Below are positions 8,778 through 18,964 of a stretch of 64,000 nt of DNA, in pieces. The notes below the pieces were generated by a model. It was given only the letters and a program-made list of their open reading frames with translations, had not been told where the DNA came from and did not search any database. The first letter of the stretch is position 1. Each line of letters begins with the position of its first letter. Source of the stretch: Jannaschia rubra (GTDB lineage Bacteria; Pseudomonadota; Alphaproteobacteria; Rhodobacterales; Rhodobacteraceae); NCBI RefSeq assembly GCF_001403735.1, contig NZ_CXPG01000020.1, positions 620,001 to 684,000 on the forward strand, given 5' to 3'. The translations under genes and the position numbers were made by a program.

Positions 8778-9250
8778 CCCCGCGCGTCGCGCTCGGCCAC
8801 CATCGCGGACAGGGCATCGGCCATGATCCGCGTCTCGGCCCCGCCGGTGACGCCGCCGATGCCGACGCGTCGGCCCAGCCGCCACCACATGCCGGGCACC
8901 CAGGCATTGCCCACAGGCTGCCGCAGGCGAACGACGAAGCCGTTGGACGGCTTGAAGCTGAACAGCGCCCGATCCACCGAAGCGATATCGGCCAGCGGCG
9001 CGATGGGCCGGCCGTCTTCCTGGCGCAGGCCGTCTGCGTCCAGCGCAATGCCCTGCATCGACCCGCGCCACCCCTTCTGCGCCAGCACCAGCGTCGCGAG
9101 CCCCAATCCGATCAGGAACACTTGCCACGCCGCGCTCGCCGGCGGATGCACGAAGCCCAGCCAGAGCAGCATGGCCCCGAGCGCGAGTTGAACGGCAAAG
9201 GCCATCGTGCGGCGCATGGCCGAGGGGCGCAGGACGTGAAGCGGTTCCAT
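8774..9250 (-). CDS. conserved membrane protein with two N-terminal helices, unknown function
   Basis: 158 residues. Two hydrophobic helices at about 14-32 and 40-58 are followed by a cytoplasmic domain with alternating beta-like segments ([39 protein letters not shown]), reminiscent of PH-like or bPH domains. I do not recognise a named family with certainty. It is convergent with cobT and divergent from the hydrolase at 9336, so it is probably transcribed alone. Confidence 0.75.
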   Translation of the reverse strand: MEPLHVLRPSAMRRTMAFAVQLALGAMLLWLGFVHPPASAAWQVFLIGLGLATLVLAQKGWRGSMQGIALDADGLRQEDGRPIAPLADIASVDRALFSFKPSNGFVVRLRQPVGNAWVPGMWWRLGRRVGIGGVTGGAETRIMADALSAMVAERDARG

Positions 9251-9335
9251 TCCCCGGCCCTAGCGCCCCGCCCCCGTCCGCACAATGGTGGGCGGACGTC
9301 TGGCGTTCGGCGGCGGGCGCGGCTACCTCTGGCCC

Positions 9336-10085
9336 ATGCTCAACACGATCCGCCACGGCGGCCCCACCGACCGACCGCCCCTGTTGATCGCGCATGGTCT
9401 GTTCGGATCGGCGCGAAACTGGGGGGTGATCGCCAAGCGCCTGTCGGATACGCGGGAGGTGGTCGCCGTCGACATGCGGAACCACGCCGGCAGCGACTGG
9501 GCCGACAGCCATTCCTATGCCGATCTGGCCGAGGATCTGGCCGAGGTCATCGGCGACCGGCCCCATGACGTGCTCGGCCATTCCATGGGCGGCAAGGCGG
9601 CGATGGTGCTGGCGCTGACGCGGCCCGACATCCTGCACCGGCTGATCGTGGCCGATATCGCGCCCGTGACCTATGCACATACGCAATCGCATCTGATCGA
9701 CGCATTGCGCGCCGTCGACCTCAGCCGCGTGACCCGCCGGTCGGACGCGGCCGAGCAGCTTGGCGCCGTACCCGACGACGGCACCCGGTCGTTCCTGCTG
9801 CAATCGCTCGACGTGGGCGCGGGGCGCTGGACGCTGAACCTCGATGCGCTTCAGGCCGAGATGCCGGGCATCATCGGCTTTCCCGATCTGGGCGGCGCCT
9901 TCCATGGCCCCGCGTTCTTCCTGTCGGGCGGGAACAGCGACTATGTCCGCCCCGAGCACCGCGACCGGATCAAGGCGCTGTTCCCCGCGGCCCGCTTCGC
10001 GAAGATCCCAGGCGCGAACCACTGGCTCCACGCCGAGAAACCGCGCGAGTTCGAGGCCGCCGTCCGCGCCTTCCTCGACGCCTAG
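9336..10085 (+). CDS. alpha/beta-hydrolase, YbfF-type esterase
   Basis: 249 residues from the ATG giving [15 protein letters not shown]; the frame opens 17 codons earlier but that part is not conserved-looking. The alpha/beta-hydrolase pattern is complete: oxyanion region [10 protein letters not shown], nucleophile elbow GHSMGG, and the catalytic His in [12 protein letters not shown]. Length and HGLFGSxxNW match the YbfF family of short acyl-CoA or ester hydrolases. No signal peptide, so cytosolic. The natural substrate is unknown. Confidence 0.88.
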   Translation: MLNTIRHGGPTDRPPLLIAHGLFGSARNWGVIAKRLSDTREVVAVDMRNHAGSDWADSHSYADLAEDLAEVIGDRPHDVLGHSMGGKAAMVLALTRPDILHRLIVADIAPVTYAHTQSHLIDALRAVDLSRVTRRSDAAEQLGAVPDDGTRSFLLQSLDVGAGRWTLNLDALQAEMPGIIGFPDLGGAFHGPAFFLSGGNSDYVRPEHRDRIKALFPAARFAKIPGANHWLHAEKPREFEAAVRAFLDA

Positions 10086-10972
10086 GGCGTCAGCCCCTCA
10101 GGCTCCGGCAGGCCGTGCGCCCGGCAGCAGGCGGTCAGGGTGTTCGCCAGAAGGCAGGCGATGGTCATGGGGCCCACACCGCCCGGCACCGGCGTGATCG
10201 CACCGGCGACCCGGACCGCGCCATCGAAATCGACGTCGCCTACCAGCCGCGTCTTGCCCTCACCCGCATCCACGCGATTGATGCCCACGTCGATCACCGT
10301 CGCGCCGGGCTTGATCCAGTCGCCCTGCACCATGCCCGGCCGACCGACCGCCGCCACGACGATATCCGCCCGGCGCACCACGCCGGTCAGGTCACGCGTC
10401 CGCGAGTGGGCGACCGTCACGGTGCAGTCGTCACCCAGCAGAAGCTGCGCCATCGGCTTGCCCACGATGTTGGACCGGCCAACCACGACCGCCTCCATCC
10501 CCGACAGCGAGCCGTGGTGGTCGCGCAGCATCATCAGGCACCCGAGCGGCGTGCAGGGCACCATCGCCTTCTGTCCGGTGGCAAGGCGGCCGACGTTCAG
10601 CACATGGAACCCGTCCACGTCTTTCGCGGGATCGATCGCATCCAGCACGGCGGCGGAATCGATATGGCCCGGCAGGGGGAGCTGCACCAGGATGCCGTGG
10701 ATCGACGCATCCGCATTCAACTCCCCGATCAGCGTCAGCAGCGCGTCCTGCGCGACCCCCGCGTCCAGCCGGTGTTCCACCGATTTCATCCCCACCTCGC
10801 GCGTCTGCCGCCCCTTGTTGCGGACGTAGACGGCGCTGGCCGGATCCTCGCCCACCAGCACGACGGCCAGACCGGGAGTGATGCCGTCGGCGCGCAGCCG
10901 CTCCACATCACCCGCGATCCGCTGGCGCAGACGGGCGGCGAAGGCCTTTCCATCGAGGATCGTGGCGGTCAT
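10082..10972 (-). CDS. folD: bifunctional methylenetetrahydrofolate dehydrogenase/methenyltetrahydrofolate cyclohydrolase
   Basis: 296 residues. FolD motifs are in place: [14 protein letters not shown] around the catalytic Lys, [27 protein letters not shown] in the NADP-binding domain, and [18 protein letters not shown] at the C-terminus. The enzyme interconverts 5,10-methylene- and 10-formyl-tetrahydrofolate. It sits 49 bp downstream of fhs on the same strand, so the two steps are probably co-transcribed. Confidence 0.97.
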   Translation of the reverse strand: MTATILDGKAFAARLRQRIAGDVERLRADGITPGLAVVLVGEDPASAVYVRNKGRQTREVGMKSVEHRLDAGVAQDALLTLIGELNADASIHGILVQLPLPGHIDSAAVLDAIDPAKDVDGFHVLNVGRLATGQKAMVPCTPLGCLMMLRDHHGSLSGMEAVVVGRSNIVGKPMAQLLLGDDCTVTVAHSRTRDLTGVVRRADIVVAAVGRPGMVQGDWIKPGATVIDVGINRVDAGEGKTRLVGDVDFDGAVRVAGAITPVPGGVGPMTIACLLANTLTACCRAHGLPEPEGLTP

Positions 10973-11021
10973 GGGCGCTCCTTCCGGTATGGACAGAAGG
11001 TGTATCCGACGGGCGGCACCG

Positions 11022-12698
11022 TCAGAACAACCCCTCCACCTCGCCCGCGTCGTTCAGGCGGATCGACTCGGCCGACGGCACACGGGGCAGACCCGGCATC
11101 GTCATGATCTCGCCGCAGATGACCACGACGAACCCGGCCCCTGCCGACAGCCGCACTTCGCGTACGGGGACGGAATGGCCGGTGGGCGCGCCGCGCCGTT
11201 CGGGGTCGGTGGTGAAGGAATACTGCGTCTTGGCCATGCAGACCGGCAGATGGCCATAGCCGTCGGCTTCCCACGCCTTCAACTGGTCGCGGATCTTCTT
11301 GTCGGCCAGCACCTCGTCGGCGTGATAGATGCGCTTGGCGATGGTCTCGATCTTCTGGAACAGCGGCATCTCGTCGGGGTAGAGCGGCGCGAAGTTCGCC
11401 TGCCCTGCGTCGGCGATCTCGGCCACCCGGGCGGCCAGCGCCTCGGTGCCCTTCGACCCTTCGGCCCAGTGCTTGCAGACGATGGCCTCCGACCCCTGGC
11501 CCGCGACGAACTCCTGCACCGCGGCGACCTCGGCCTCGCTGTCGCCGGTGAAATGGTTGATCGCCACGACCACGGGCACGCCGAACGATTTCAGGTTGCC
11601 GATATGGCGCCCGAGGTTGGCGCAGCCCGCCTTCACGGCATCGACGTTCTCGGCCCCGAGGTCGGCCTTGGCCACGCCGCCATTCATCTTCATCGCTCGA
11701 ACCGTCGCCACCAGCACCACGCAATCGGGCGCCAGGCCGGCCTTGCGGCACTTGATGTTCATGAACTTCTCAGCGCCGAGGTCGGCGCCGAACCCGGCCT
11801 CGGTCACGACGTAATCCGCTAGCTTCAGCGCCGTGGTCGTGGCGATGACGGAGTTGCAGCCGTGGGCGATGTTGGCGAAGGGTCCGCCGTGGACGAAGGC
11901 GGGGTTGTTCTCCAGCGTCTGCACCAGGTTGGGCTGCATCGCGTCCTTCAGAAGGACTGTCATCGCTCCGTCGGCCTTGATGTCGCGGCAGTAGACGGGC
12001 GAGCGGTCGCGGCGATAGGCCACGATCATGTCGCCCAGCCGCCGTTCCAGATCGCCCAGGTCGGTGGCGAGGCAGAGGCACGCCATGACCTCGCTCGCCA
12101 CGGTGATGTCGAACCCGGTCTCGCGCGGGAAGCCGTTGCTGACGCCGCCCAGGCTCGCCGTGATCTGGCGCAGGGCCCGGTCGTTCATGTCCACCACACG
12201 CCGCCAGACGACGCGGCGGGTGTCGATTTCCAGCTCGTTGCCCCAGTAGATGTGGTTGTCGATCATCGCCGACAGCAGGCTGTGCGCGCTCGTGATGGCG
12301 TGGAAGTCGCCGGTGAAGTGCAGGTTCATCTCCTCCATCGGCACGATCTGCGCGTATCCGCCGCCCGCGGCGCCGCCCTTCATGCCGAAGTTCGGGCCGA
12401 GCGACGCCTCCCGGATGCAGACCATCGCCTTCTTGCCGATCGCGTTGAGCCCGTCGCCGAGACCCACCGTCGTGGTCGTCTTGCCTTCGCCCGCGGGCGT
12501 GGGATTGATCGCCGTCACCAGGATCAGCTTGCCGGTCGGCCGGTCCTGCACGCCGTCGATGAAGGACTGGCTGACCTTGGCCTTGTCGTGGCCATAGGGC
12601 AGCAGGTCGTCCGCCCCGATGCCGATGGCGGCGCCGATGTCCTGGATCGGGCGCTTGCTGGCGGCGCGGGCGATTTCGATGTCGGTCTTGAAGGTCAT
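11022..12698 (-). CDS. fhs: formate--tetrahydrofolate ligase
   Basis: 558 residues from the ATG giving [17 protein letters not shown]. The open frame runs 115 codons further upstream, but that extension is low-complexity and the family starts here. The ATP site is [18 protein letters not shown], and the N10-formyl-THF synthetase signature [20 protein letters not shown] is present. It activates formate to 10-formyl-THF, feeding purine synthesis and, with FolD and GlyA, serine/glycine metabolism. In marine Rhodobacterales Fhs also handles one-carbon units from methylated compounds; that role is inferred. Confidence 0.97.
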   Translation of the reverse strand: MTFKTDIEIARAASKRPIQDIGAAIGIGADDLLPYGHDKAKVSQSFIDGVQDRPTGKLILVTAINPTPAGEGKTTTTVGLGDGLNAIGKKAMVCIREASLGPNFGMKGGAAGGGYAQIVPMEEMNLHFTGDFHAITSAHSLLSAMIDNHIYWGNELEIDTRRVVWRRVVDMNDRALRQITASLGGVSNGFPRETGFDITVASEVMACLCLATDLGDLERRLGDMIVAYRRDRSPVYCRDIKADGAMTVLLKDAMQPNLVQTLENNPAFVHGGPFANIAHGCNSVIATTTALKLADYVVTEAGFGADLGAEKFMNIKCRKAGLAPDCVVLVATVRAMKMNGGVAKADLGAENVDAVKAGCANLGRHIGNLKSFGVPVVVAINHFTGDSEAEVAAVQEFVAGQGSEAIVCKHWAEGSKGTEALAARVAEIADAGQANFAPLYPDEMPLFQKIETIAKRIYHADEVLADKKIRDQLKAWEADGYGHLPVCMAKTQYSFTTDPERRGAPTGHSVPVREVRLSAGAGFVVVICGEIMTMPGLPRVPSAESIRLNDAGEVEGLF

Positions 12699-12923
12699 GG
12701 GGCCGGGTCCTTTCGTCGCACGCGGTCTAGCACGATGCCTATGCCGACGGGCAGGGGCGGCGTTCGCGAAAACCGACATTCCGGCGCGCAACCCCGCCTT
12801 CGGTCGACGCAGCCAGGGGCGGGGGCGACTCGCGGAACCGAAACCGGATGTTAAGTGTTGGTCGTGCAAGAACTTTGAAAGCCATCGGCAATTCCCCGCC
12901 GATCCACACGACGGAGACATCGC

Positions 12924-13007
12924 ATGACCGCCACCAGCCTTCTCATCCACGCCGGTTTCGTGACGGGCCTGGCCCTCGCCCTGCTCACGGGTTTCGCGCT
13001 GGCCTGA
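12924..13007 (+). CDS. possible 27-residue hydrophobic peptide
   Basis: A short frame of 27 codons begins [20 protein letters not shown] and ends TGFALA followed by TGA. It is a single hydrophobic helix, long enough to cross the membrane. GGAG at 12913-12916 lies seven bases before the ATG. It occupies the 313-bp space between the divergent fhs start and the convergent MOSC gene, which is otherwise empty. No homolog is known to me. The good ribosome site and clean hydrophobic character make it worth listing, but it could be chance. Confidence 0.4.
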   Translation: MTATSLLIHAGFVTGLALALLTGFALA

Positions 13008-13011
13008 CGGA

Positions 13012-13590
13012 TCAGCCGCGCCATGCCCTTTGATCGGGCACATGCAGCCGGATCGCGTCGCCCAATCTGACGAACCCTTCCCGTTCCACCCACGCCGTCA
13101 CGCCGCGTCGCCCCTGGGCCGCGGCCTTGAACGCGCGACCATGTCCCGGCCGCTCGCCTTCGATCACGCGGGCGGGCAGGGTGCAGGGACGGTTCGCCAT
13201 ATCTACCACCATCGTCGCTCCGCCCTCGACCTGGAGTCGTGACGAGGGCGGCAGATGCGTGAAGTCGGGGATGCCCGAGACGACCATCGTAGCGCCGAGC
13301 CAGGCCGGGTCCAAGGCATCGAGATCCATCGCCGCGGCGATCTCAGCCACTTCCTCCGCGCTCAGGATCGAAAGCTGCCGGGTGTTCCGTATCTCGGTCC
13401 CCAGCGGATACTGCGCCGTGACGCGCGAACAGGAGGGACGGACAAGGCCGCCGTGGTCCTCTCCCTCGGGCCCTGCGAACGTCAGCCGTAGCGCCTCACG
13501 CGGGGCGGACGCCAGCGCGAGGTCGCGCGACGCCACCGTGCCGAGCCAGACGATGCGCCCCTGCGTCTGCGTGGGGTTCAGGGCGGGCAT
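13012..13590 (-). CDS. MOSC domain protein
   Basis: 192 residues. The sulfurase C-terminal (MOSC) fold is suggested by the layout and by [10 protein letters not shown], with a Cys in the first half, and [18 protein letters not shown] in the second, a region where MOSC proteins usually carry the conserved Cys. MOSC proteins handle sulfur for molybdenum cofactor enzymes. This looks like the short stand-alone type with no beta-barrel extension. GGAGACCGCC precedes the ATG. The substrate is not evident, and no molybdenum enzyme gene is nearby. Confidence 0.8.
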   Translation of the reverse strand: MPALNPTQTQGRIVWLGTVASRDLALASAPREALRLTFAGPEGEDHGGLVRPSCSRVTAQYPLGTEIRNTRQLSILSAEEVAEIAAAMDLDALDPAWLGATMVVSGIPDFTHLPPSSRLQVEGGATMVVDMANRPCTLPARVIEGERPGHGRAFKAAAQGRRGVTAWVEREGFVRLGDAIRLHVPDQRAWRG

Positions 13591-13604
13591 GGCGGTCTCC
13601 GGTC

Positions 13605-14237
13605 TCAGGCGTTTCGACGAAGCCAGAGGAGAAGCGATAGCAGAAGCGCCACGGCGAAGGAAAACTCCAGCAATTCCTCCACCACACCCGCAAGCATCCC
13701 CTGCGCCTCACTCACCTCGATGCCGAAGGGGGCAAGCTTGCGCCCCAGCCCGTCGATCCCCTTGGCGACGATCGCCACGACCGTGCCGACCGTTATAAGG
13801 ATGGCCCATCGATGGCCCGCGCGCAACGCGGCCACGAAGTCCCGCCGGTTCCGCGCGACGAGGCGGTAGAGGCAGACCAGCGCGAGCGCGATGACGGCCA
13901 CACCCACCAGCTTCAGCAAAAGCGGCGCGTCCCCGGTATAGGTCCGCAGCTTCAGGATCCCGTTCTCTGTGAACCGCTTGTCGAAATCGAGTTCCCGCAT
14001 CGCGAACAGGGCCGTCAGCACGGGAAGATGCCATTGCGGTCCGAACGCGAGGCGCGGCAGGTGCACGACGAACAGGCCCGTGACCAAAAGCAGCGTGACG
14101 ACCGTGGCCAGTTCCACGGCGCCGCCTTCCTTCCAGAGGCCCGCGTTCTGCCAACCGACAATCAGCGCGAGGACGACCGCCGTGAGGCAGACGAGAGCCG
14201 TCGTCCGCGGCGACGGCGCGGAATCTGTGGCGAGCAT
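13605..14237 (-). CDS. conserved multi-pass membrane protein, unknown function
   Basis: 210 residues with about five membrane helices. Between helices are charged, probably conserved stretches: FAMRELDFDKRFTENGILK after helix 2 and AQGMLAGVVEELLEFSF near the end. The repeated acidic residues in or near the membrane (ELDFD, VVEELLE) could bind metal or be catalytic, but no named family is recognised. It lies 14 bp upstream of the MOSC gene on the same strand, so the two may be co-transcribed. Confidence 0.75.
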   Translation of the reverse strand: MLATDSAPSPRTTALVCLTAVVLALIVGWQNAGLWKEGGAVELATVVTLLLVTGLFVVHLPRLAFGPQWHLPVLTALFAMRELDFDKRFTENGILKLRTYTGDAPLLLKLVGVAVIALALVCLYRLVARNRRDFVAALRAGHRWAILITVGTVVAIVAKGIDGLGRKLAPFGIEVSEAQGMLAGVVEELLEFSFAVALLLSLLLWLRRNA

Positions 14238-14290
14238 CGGGGACTCCGGTTCGGCGATTGCGGCAACCTTCTAACTGCGGCGATCGGCGG

Positions 14291-14334
14291 AAAAAACCCC
14301 GGAAAGCGAACACCCCGGTGCGGGACCGGGGTGT
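14291..14334 (-). terminator. rho-independent terminator after ftsH
   Basis: A perfect 10-bp stem (14310-14319 with 14325-14334, loop of five) lies 8 bp past the ftsH stop. On the minus strand it is followed after 13 bases by a run of six T (14291-14296), itself preceded by GGGG. It closes the tol-pal-tilS-ftsH run. Confidence 0.7.
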
Positions 14335-14341
14335 CGTTGCG

Positions 14342-16261
14342 TCAGGCGCTCGGTTCGGGCTCGGGAGCGATGTCCGGCCCCTTGGGCTTGCGCGGTTTGG
14401 TCTTGGGCACCGACGTCAGGCTGCCACCCCCCAGATCGGCGGAATCGTCGTCGTCGCCGCGGTTCAGCGGCTCGCCGTTGATGACCTTCATTATCTCGGG
14501 TCCGGTCAGCGTCTCGTATTCCAGCAAGCCCTGCGCCAGGTTCTCCAACGCGTCGGCCTTTTCGGTCAGGATGCGCTTGGCGGTCTCATAGCCATCGTTG
14601 ATGATGTCCTTGACCTTGTCGTCGATCAGCTTCTGCGTCTCGGACGAATGGTTCGTGCCGCCGCCGTAGGCGCCCAGGTATGACTGCTGTTCATTCGCAT
14701 AATCGACGAAGCCCAGTTCCTCATGGGCATAGCCGTATTGCGTGACCATCGCGCGGGCCATCTGCGTGGCCTGCTTGATGTCCTGCGACGCGCCCGAGGT
14801 GATGTTCTCCTTGCCGAAGATCAACTCCTCCGCCACGCGCCCGCCCATGGCCATGGCGATGCGGGACGTGAACCACAGATAGCTGGCCGAGATCCGGTCC
14901 CGCTCCGGCAGCGACAGGACCAGACCCAGGGCACGGCCGCGGGGGATGATCGTGGCCTTATGGATCGGGTCGTGCTGCGGGACGTTCAGGCCGACGATGG
15001 CGTGCCCGGCCTCGTGATAGGCCGTCAGCTTCTTCTCGTCCTCGGTCATGACCATGCTGCGCCGTTCGGCACCCATCATGACCTTGTCCTTGGCCTGCTC
15101 GAAATCCTCCATCGTGACGACGCGCCGACCGATGCGGGCGGCCATGAGGGCCGACTCGTTCACCAGGTTGGCAAGGTCCGCGCCCGAAAATCCCGGCGTG
15201 CCGCGCGCGATGATCCGCAGGTCCACGTCCGCGCCCAGTGGCACCTTGCGCGAATGAACGGCGAGGATCTTCTCGCGCCCCTTGATGTCGGGGTTCGGGA
15301 CCTGCACCTGCCGGTCGAAACGTCCCGGCCGCAGGAGCGCGGGGTCGAGGACGTCGGGGCGGTTCGTGGCGGCGACGATGATGATCCCCTCGTTCGCCTC
15401 GAAGCCGTCCATCTCGACCAGAAGCTGGTTCAGCGTCTGCTCGCGCTCGTCGTTGCCACCCCCATAGCCCACGCCACGCGACCGGCCGACGGCGTCGATC
15501 TCGTCGATGAAGACGATGCAGGGAGCGTTCTTCTTGGCCTGCTCGAACATGTCGCGCACGCGGCTCGCGCCGACGCCCACGAACATCTCGACGAAGTCCG
15601 ACCCCGAGATCGTGAAGAAGGGGACGCCCGCCTCGCCCGCCACGGCCCGTGCCAGCAGCGTCTTGCCGGTACCCGGAGGGCCGACCAGCAGCGCGCCCTT
15701 GGGGATCTTGCCGCCCAGGCGCGAGAACTTCTGCGGGTTGCGCAGGAACTCGACGATCTCCTCCAGGTCTTCCTTCGCCTCGTCGATGCCGGCCACGTCG
15801 TCGAAGGTGACGCGACCCTGCTTTTCGGTCAGCAGCTTGGCCTTCGACTTCCCAAAGCCCATGGCGCCGCCCTTACCGCCGCCCTGCATCCGGTTCATGA
15901 AGAAGATCCAGATGCCGATCAGCACGAGGAACGGCAGCCACAGCGACAGCGCGCTGAGGAAGCCCGACTGTTCCTGGCTCTCGGCGCTGATACTGACGTC
16001 GTTGGCCAGCAGCGTCTCGGTCACATCGACGTCCGATGGTTTGATGGTGATCTGTTGCGCGCCGCCCGTTCCGGTGAAGACGATCCGTTCCCCGTCGAGC
16101 GTGACGGAGGAGACGGTGCCGTTCTCGACCTGGCCGATGAAGTCGGAATAGGGCACCTCGCGCGCCGACATGGCCGAATTGCCGTTGGAAAACAGCTGAA
16201 ACAGCGCCATGACGAGGACGAAAAGCACCACCCAGAAGGCGATATTGCGCGCGTTACCCAA
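14342..16261 (-). CDS. ftsH: ATP-dependent zinc metalloprotease FtsH
   Basis: 639 residues from a TTG start at 16261 preceded by GGAGATATCCC; the peptide [14 protein letters not shown] is the usual alphaproteobacterial N-terminus. Two membrane helices flank a periplasmic domain (about 5-23 and 102-121). Then come Walker A GPPGTGKT, Walker [10 protein letters not shown], the SRH with [19 protein letters not shown], and the zinc site HEAGH. The C-terminus is Pro/Lys-rich. FtsH degrades misfolded membrane proteins and short-lived regulators. tilS is immediately upstream, the classical tilS-ftsH order. Confidence 0.98.
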   Translation of the reverse strand: MGNARNIAFWVVLFVLVMALFQLFSNGNSAMSAREVPYSDFIGQVENGTVSSVTLDGERIVFTGTGGAQQITIKPSDVDVTETLLANDVSISAESQEQSGFLSALSLWLPFLVLIGIWIFFMNRMQGGGKGGAMGFGKSKAKLLTEKQGRVTFDDVAGIDEAKEDLEEIVEFLRNPQKFSRLGGKIPKGALLVGPPGTGKTLLARAVAGEAGVPFFTISGSDFVEMFVGVGASRVRDMFEQAKKNAPCIVFIDEIDAVGRSRGVGYGGGNDEREQTLNQLLVEMDGFEANEGIIIVAATNRPDVLDPALLRPGRFDRQVQVPNPDIKGREKILAVHSRKVPLGADVDLRIIARGTPGFSGADLANLVNESALMAARIGRRVVTMEDFEQAKDKVMMGAERRSMVMTEDEKKLTAYHEAGHAIVGLNVPQHDPIHKATIIPRGRALGLVLSLPERDRISASYLWFTSRIAMAMGGRVAEELIFGKENITSGASQDIKQATQMARAMVTQYGYAHEELGFVDYANEQQSYLGAYGGGTNHSSETQKLIDDKVKDIINDGYETAKRILTEKADALENLAQGLLEYETLTGPEIMKVINGEPLNRGDDDDSADLGGGSLTSVPKTKPRKPKGPDIAPEPEPSA

Positions 16262-16339
16262 GGGATATCTCCGATCTGGGCCCGGACCTCGTCCGCGCCA
16301 TGTGTTTGGAGGGCAACATAGGCGCCTGCCCCCCCGGGT

Positions 16340-17614
16340 TCAATCGCCCAGGGGGCCGCAGGGGCGGAGTGTCGCGGAAAAGGGGCGTGCGAGCCGCAGA
16401 TCGTATCCTGCCGCCAGGCCGGCCAGCGGGGCGGCGATCAGCGTGCCGTCCGCGGCCCGGACGGCGGGCGAGGACATCAGGGACCGGCGCGGCAGCCCCG
16501 TGTTGCGCCATGGCACCTTCGTCACGTCGTCGCCCAACGCCCCGACCGTCCGCCCCTCGCCGCCCGGCCCGGCGATCCGCCACCGCCCGTCCCACAGAAC
16601 GCCCTTGCCGGTGGCGGGCAGGACCATGGGTCCGGCGCAGGCCGATGTTTCGCGCGCGAAACAAATGCCCTCCGCCGTGCCCCGGATCAGGCACCCCGCG
16701 AGCGTCACGGCCGCCATGTCGGGGCCGATGGCGGCCAACAGTCGGGATTGTTCGGCATCGCGTGGCATTGGCGCCCCGCCGATCCACGCGAGGGCGGCCA
16801 GGATCAGTCGACGGAGTTGCTCAGGCTCACGCGTGCGCAGGTCCTCCACGGCGTCAGGGGCAAGGATCAGGTCGCCGCGATCCTCCGTCACGACCCGGAT
16901 GGCCAGATCGGCGGTCCGCCGCGCAAGCGACAGACGCGCCTCCCTCAGCCGCGCGGCGCTGCGTGCCAGCATCAGCGGGTCGAGGTCGAGCGTTGCCATC
17001 GCCTTGCGCACCGCCACCCTCTCGAACCTTTCGTCGTCGTTGGACGGATCTTCGATGGCGGTAATGCCACGGGCATCCAGCATTTCTCGCAGGGCCGCCC
17101 GCGTCAGGTCCAGAAAGGGGCGACCGAAGACGACCGGCCCGATGTCGCGCCATTCGGGAATCGCGGCCAACCCGTCGATCCCGACCCCACGACGCAGGCC
17201 CATCACCAGGGTTTCCGCCACGTCGTCGGCGGTATGGCCCAGCAGGACGACGGGCAGGTTCGCGGCCTTCGCCCATCGAACGAGGGCGGCATAGCGCGCG
17301 TCGCGGGCGCGGGCCTGAAGGGCAGGACCGTCGATCAGGGTATCGACCGTTAGCGTGGAATGACCGATGCCGAGCCTGCCGCAGAGCGCGGCGACCTGTG
17401 CCGCCTCCTCTGCCGACCCTGCGCGCAATCCATGGTCGACCGTGGCCGCCGTGATCGCTGTGCCTGTCGCTTCCGCCCAGTCCAGCGCCGCGAGGAGGAG
17501 CACGGTGGAGTCCCCCCCGCCTGAGACGGCGATGCCGATGGCGGAGGGGGGGGTGTCGTAACGCGACCGGATCAGCCGCTCGATCGCCGCTTTGCCCGGG
17601 TCAGGAGCAGCCAA
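16340..17614 (-). CDS. tilS: tRNA(Ile)-lysidine synthase
   Basis: 424 residues from a TTG start that overlaps the cpoB end by 14 bp. The PP-loop is AVSGGGDSTVLLLAALDW, and the second motif includes TVDHGLRAGSAEEA and LLGHTADDVAETL. TilS lysidinylates C34 of tRNA-Ile(CAU) so that it reads AUA, an essential step. The N-terminal catalytic half is well conserved, while the C-terminal half is divergent, as is common in this order. The start codon is the least certain part. Confidence 0.93.
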   Translation of the reverse strand: MAAPDPGKAAIERLIRSRYDTPPSAIGIAVSGGGDSTVLLLAALDWAEATGTAITAATVDHGLRAGSAEEAAQVAALCGRLGIGHSTLTVDTLIDGPALQARARDARYAALVRWAKAANLPVVLLGHTADDVAETLVMGLRRGVGIDGLAAIPEWRDIGPVVFGRPFLDLTRAALREMLDARGITAIEDPSNDDERFERVAVRKAMATLDLDPLMLARSAARLREARLSLARRTADLAIRVVTEDRGDLILAPDAVEDLRTREPEQLRRLILAALAWIGGAPMPRDAEQSRLLAAIGPDMAAVTLAGCLIRGTAEGICFARETSACAGPMVLPATGKGVLWDGRWRIAGPGGEGRTVGALGDDVTKVPWRNTGLPRRSLMSSPAVRAADGTLIAAPLAGLAAGYDLRLARPFSATLRPCGPLGD

Positions 17615-18437
17615 GACCCGCGCGCGCCGAATTGGCCTGCGCGACTGCAGGCGACTGCGGAAACCGCACCGCGACCTCCGACAGGGTCAGGCAGGCTTCG
17701 TCCGTTTGCCCCAATGCGCCGAGCGCCGTGCCCAGCCCGACCAGCGCCTCGGGTGCCTTCGGCCCTTCCGGTGTGCCGGAGAACGATTCGAGGAATGCCC
17801 GTGCCGCATCGGCATGCTGATTGTCCGCCGCGAGCGCCTTGCCGCGCAGGAACTGCGCCTCCGCCGACAGCGGGCCGGTCGGATAGGCCGTCACGAACTG
17901 CTCGAACGCCTTGGCGGCATTGGCGTTCTCGCCCGCGTCCAGCATCGCCTTGGCGCGGTCGAAATCGCCGCGTTCGCCCACGGCAAGCTGTGCGCCGCCC
18001 CCGTCCGACGGTGCGTCGGCAGGAGGCGTGATGCTGCCACCGGCCGATCCGTTGTCGCTTTCGTCGCTGTCGCCCAGCGGGCCGGGGTTCGGCAGCGAGC
18101 CGAGATCGCAGTCGGGCGTCAACTCGCAAAGCTGGAAGCGCAGATCTTCGATCCGGGCGGATCCGTCGCGGGACACGCTCTCGATGCGGAACTCCATGCG
18201 TTCGGTGGCCTGCGTCAGACGCTGAAGCTCCGCCTCGATGGCGTTGACGCGGTCCGGCACGGTCGAGCCGCCGGTGGAGACCGAGGGCGCGCCAGTGGTG
18301 TTCAACTCGCCCCGCAGCTTTTGCATCTCGACGCTGAGGACGGCAAGCTGCTGGCGGATGTCGGCAAGGGTCTGGTCCTGCTGCGCCGCCGCAGGTGCGG
18401 CCAGCGCCAGCATCAGGACGGCGGCGCGCAGCATCAT
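17601..18437 (-). CDS. cpoB: cell division coordinator CpoB (YbgF)
   Basis: 278 residues. A signal peptide (MMLRAAVLMLALAAPAAA) is followed by a short coiled coil (TLADIRQQLAVLSVEMQKLR), a Gly/Ser/Pro linker, and TPR-like repeats from about residue 150 (FEQFVTAYPTGPLSAEAQFL, FLESFSGTPEGPKAPEALVG). Periplasmic CpoB binds TolA and links Tol-Pal constriction to peptidoglycan synthesis in E. coli. The ATG overlaps the pal stop (ATGA). A cysteine pair (LCELTPDC) lies in the linker region. Confidence 0.93.
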   Translation of the reverse strand: MMLRAAVLMLALAAPAAAQQDQTLADIRQQLAVLSVEMQKLRGELNTTGAPSVSTGGSTVPDRVNAIEAELQRLTQATERMEFRIESVSRDGSARIEDLRFQLCELTPDCDLGSLPNPGPLGDSDESDNGSAGGSITPPADAPSDGGGAQLAVGERGDFDRAKAMLDAGENANAAKAFEQFVTAYPTGPLSAEAQFLRGKALAADNQHADAARAFLESFSGTPEGPKAPEALVGLGTALGALGQTDEACLTLSEVAVRFPQSPAVAQANSARAGLGCS

Positions 18438-18952
18438 ACGCCCGCTCCGGCCGCCAGCACCGTCACCGCGCGGCGGTTCTGGCTGTAGCAGGCTTCGGTC
18501 GAGCAGACCTGCAACGGACGCTCCTTGCCATAGCTGATGGTCCGCAGGCGGCCTGCCGACACGCCCTGGCTGATCAGGTAGTCGCGCGCCGCATTGGCCC
18601 GGCGACCGCCCAGGGCGAGGTTGTATTCCCGCGTGCCCTGTTCGTCGGCATGGCCCTCGACCAGCGCGGTATAGCCGGGGTTGGCGTTCATCCACCGCGC
18701 CTGGGCCGCCAGGGTGGTCTGCCCCTCCGGCGTCAAGGTGGACTGGTCGACGAGGAACAGGACGCGGTCGCCGACGGTCTGCTGGAAATAGGCGACCGAA
18801 GCGGGGTCGTTCGCGCTGCCGGGAACGACGCCGCCGGCACCGAAGCCGCCGTTCGCGCCGCCGGCCGCGCCATCGGCGCCGCCGCGGCCCAGACGGTCGC
18901 CGCAGGCGGTCAGCGCCATTGCGGCCACAAGGAGAAGTGCGGTGGATTTCAT
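18434..18952 (-). CDS. pal: peptidoglycan-associated lipoprotein Pal
   Basis: 172 residues. The lipobox LTAC follows a short signal (MKSTALLLVAAMALTAC), and a Gly-rich linker leads to an OmpA-like domain with VEGHADEQGTREYNLALGGR and the peptidoglycan-binding Asp/Arg pattern. Pal is an outer-membrane lipoprotein that binds peptidoglycan and TolB. It lies 12 bp after tolB and is coupled to cpoB. Confidence 0.97.
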   Translation of the reverse strand: MKSTALLLVAAMALTACGDRLGRGGADGAAGGANGGFGAGGVVPGSANDPASVAYFQQTVGDRVLFLVDQSTLTPEGQTTLAAQARWMNANPGYTALVEGHADEQGTREYNLALGGRRANAARDYLISQGVSAGRLRTISYGKERPLQVCSTEACYSQNRRAVTVLAAGAGV

Positions 18953-18964
18953 CGTGTCAGATCC

